From assembly GCF_028769735.1 (NCBI RefSeq), contig NC_088171.1, positions 143,923,917 through 143,987,916 on the forward strand: DNA of 64,000 nucleotides, read 5' to 3'. A program made the translations under genes and the position numbers. The notes beneath the pieces are model-generated. The model made no database searches. It saw nothing but the letters and a program-made list of their open reading frames with translations, and was not told the origin of the DNA. Of the stretch, positions 61,801 to 64,000 are shown in pieces (the first letter of the stretch is position 1; each line of letters opens with the position of its first letter). The stretch is from Zonotrichia leucophrys gambelii. Taxonomy: Eukaryota; Chordata; Aves; Passeriformes; Passerellidae.

Positions 61801-64000
61801 AAAAAACAATCATTTATCTAAAATTATCTGAAGAAGAAACAAATACTCAGAACATGAACAGAAAATAAAATTAACATACAATTTACTGTCTATCATAAGA
61901 AAAATATAAAAAGCAAGCACAGAGCATGACATCAAGACTGTAATATTTTAAGTACTGACTTTAATGACCACATGGGGGATAATCTATCTCTTATATGCAA
62001 CTTTAGTACTAACATGCTGCAAAAAAATTTGCAGTCCTTTGTAAAAAACAAATTAAAAAAAAACACTAATACAAAGAAAAAACTCAAAACCACATCTTCT
62101 CCATTTTCTCTTGTGTTAAATATAATCCCATAGAAATCAGATAATGAAATTTTCTAAAGCCTAGGAGGTTATCTGGGAAAGAAAAGCTAAATAAGAAACA
62201 TCAACAGTTTCAGGAGGAAGTACAAAAAACTACAACTGCAGTCTGCAAAGGAAACTTAAAAAGACAAAGTAAACATTACCTGGCACAGAACTACTCCCTA
62301 ATGAACATCAAAGATCCCAAAAAACCCCACACTCTGAATACCTTCAGGCCTCAAACAAATCCCTAGTTCAATCTAATGATACATTTTGCCATCCTGCAAA
62401 GAAAAAAAAGGAACTAGATGAAGAGAGCCACATGCTGAAGATAATACACAAGACTATTCTTCCACCCTGCCTGAAGAACTTCATCTCCCTTTTCATCCCT
62501 TTTTCTTTTCAGAGAACTTTGTCATTTTGTCCTCCCAACGCAATCCCAGTTGAGAGGCAGATGCCTTGCTGGTGTTTTTTTCACATTTAAAAACTGTCAG
62601 CCAAAACATCCAGCTCAGTAAACAAAAATTCTCCTGGAAAAGGAACCACAAATGGCCAATCAACAGGAACAAAAGCAAGGAGAGGCAGGCAATTAATTCT
62701 TGAGCAGCAAGAGCCAAGAGCAGCCACTGCTGTGGCACAGTCCAGGGCTGCTCACTGCCTGCTCCAGGCACACAAGCCTGGCAGAGCTGCAGGCTGGGGA
62801 GGAAGGGGGCAGCAAACACCACTCCTGCTGCTCATGCAGCTACCCCCGGCTAAAGGGGACTTGTGCAACACCACAGGCTCACCTGCCCTTTGATATAAGG
62901 ACGTGTATCGGAACAAAGAGCAAAGAAACTGCTTGGTTAACAAGTTAAGCCTGGAGGATTTACGCCCTTTACTGCTGCCACGCTGCACAGGTGATCAAAA
63001 GCTGAGACAAAACCAGGCCAAAAGGCAACATGAAAAACACAAAGTTATCCTTTGCCTTGGCCAACAGTGTAACTAAAAGTCGCTGGCTACACATTTTTAA
63101 ATCCTGAATTGATCGTGCCCACTTGAAGACTGGTATTCCCACCTTTCTCCCTGACCAATCCTATTCAGGAGCGGGGCAGAGAAGGAACATTCTTCCTGCA
63201 GAGAGGCAGAACTTCCTGCCAGCAGTGCCACCTGCACAATCGTGTCACAACTTCTCTTGCAGCACATGCCAGAGAGTTTCCATTTCCTGTGCAGGCTCTT
63301 GTGTGGTTAATGCAGATCCAGCAGTGCTGAGCACAGGCTCTGCCCCTCAGCAGTGCACTGACCCAGCAATGCACTGGCATAAGGACAGGAGAAGGGGACA
63401 AAATCTGCTCTGTAAAGACACATGGGTAACATTGTAAAGAGTAAATATTTTAAGTTTAACTCATTTAACTAAGCAAGAAAAAAACCTGTAACATTGCAAA
63501 CCCTACCCCTGATTAATTAGCCCAGTTTTCAGTACTCGTTGATGTCTTTGAAGTAAGCATCTGCCCAATTCCTGGATAACTTCAGACCAGGGTATCCTAA
63601 TGTTTGCTGACCCACACAAGTGCTGTCTCATTTTTCACACAGAAAGAAGGACGCCTCCTGACATTTTGAACATCACCTCAGTGGACAAGGACAATGCATG
63701 GAAAATATGTTCAGCAATCCCACTTGAATTTAGATGCTCATGTCTCCAGTGTACTTCTAAGGTAAAATTCTTCTATAAGCATTCCACTCTTGGCCATGTT
63801 TTTAGCAAAAGTCAGCTGGCTAAAAGGGTCTTTTTTCCTGAAAATGTACAAATATTTGCACTATTAACCTAAGCTTTTTGGAAAACACAAAAACTTTTGC
63901 AAAGTACATTAAAATTATATTTAATATAAGATGGTCTCCTGATGAAACAGTATAAATACATACTTGTATAAAATTAGTACTCACATATAATTCTCAGCAT

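Larger units (their letters stand above)
35692..64000 (-). other. ASAP1: Long 5' intron region of ASAP1 (28.3 kb, open at right edge)
   Basis: No ASAP1 exon upstream of ALDQDRT was found, so I read this as part of the large 5' intron. It holds CR1 copies (36850-37148, 40797-40881, 43408-43580, 47171-47564, 49041-49637, 54985-55165), a solo LTR (40155-40759), microsatellites, a hairpin at 46365-46387, A-runs (45275-45290, 53847-53863) and two exon candidates. GC-richer patches near 39350-39560, 54100-54530, 61230-61460 and 62690-63430 could not be assigned. No independent gene was recognised on either strand. The right edge could in principle hold sequence outside the gene. Confidence 0.7.

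Noticed and set aside
63960..64000. Donor-like gtgagt near the right edge that could end an upstream exon
   Set aside because: The few bases upstream do not match the expected ASAP1 N-terminal segment, and the window ends before an acceptor could be seen.

Overview
This window looks like avian nuclear DNA, probably from a perching bird or another modern bird. It is AT-rich and carries several CR1 retroposons, the dominant avian LINE, some ending in the typical ATTCTATG-type tail. It also holds a solo retroviral LTR of the kind seen in bird genomes. The only protein-coding gene I can support is ASAP1 (ArfGAP with SH3, ankyrin-repeat and PH domains 1). It lies on the minus strand and is incomplete at both ends. 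There are no bacterial-type operons, CRISPR arrays, tRNAs or rRNAs.

Layout, in gene order (right to left). From 64000 down to 35692 is one 28 kb stretch that I read as part of the long 5' intron of ASAP1. It contains five CR1 fragments, a 605-bp solo LTR with a 6-bp target-site duplication, microsatellites, and two phase-compatible candidate cassette exons (58755-58823 and 41177-41233). From 35691 to 20356, eight exons encode almost the whole BAR domain. Six of those eight are packed into 3.5 kb at 20356-23835. From 14163 to 7847, exons 9-13 encode the PH domain and the start of the ArfGAP zinc finger. From 6318 to 4297, three exons encode the rest of the ArfGAP domain. From 1893 to 154, two exons encode ankyrin repeats. 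The gene continues off the left edge towards the proline-rich region and SH3 domain.

The 18 exons total 1810 coding bases (603 codons plus one base). All introns are GT-AG and all phases join without a frameshift, so the gene looks intact here. The segment corresponds to roughly residues 63-665 of the long mammalian isoform. The identification as ASAP1, not ASAP2 or ASAP3, rests on paralog-specific residues in the ArfGAP domain ([19 protein letters not shown]).

The best candidate for something undescribed is the pair of unassigned exon-like ORFs in the 5' intron. Each is a multiple of three, open in the required phase, preceded by a good polypyrimidine tract and followed by a GT donor. If used, they would insert 19 and/or 23 residues near the start of the BAR domain. 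This comes from reading the sequence only and is not confirmed. Exon boundaries were placed by eye from splice consensus and remembered protein similarity, with no alignment run.
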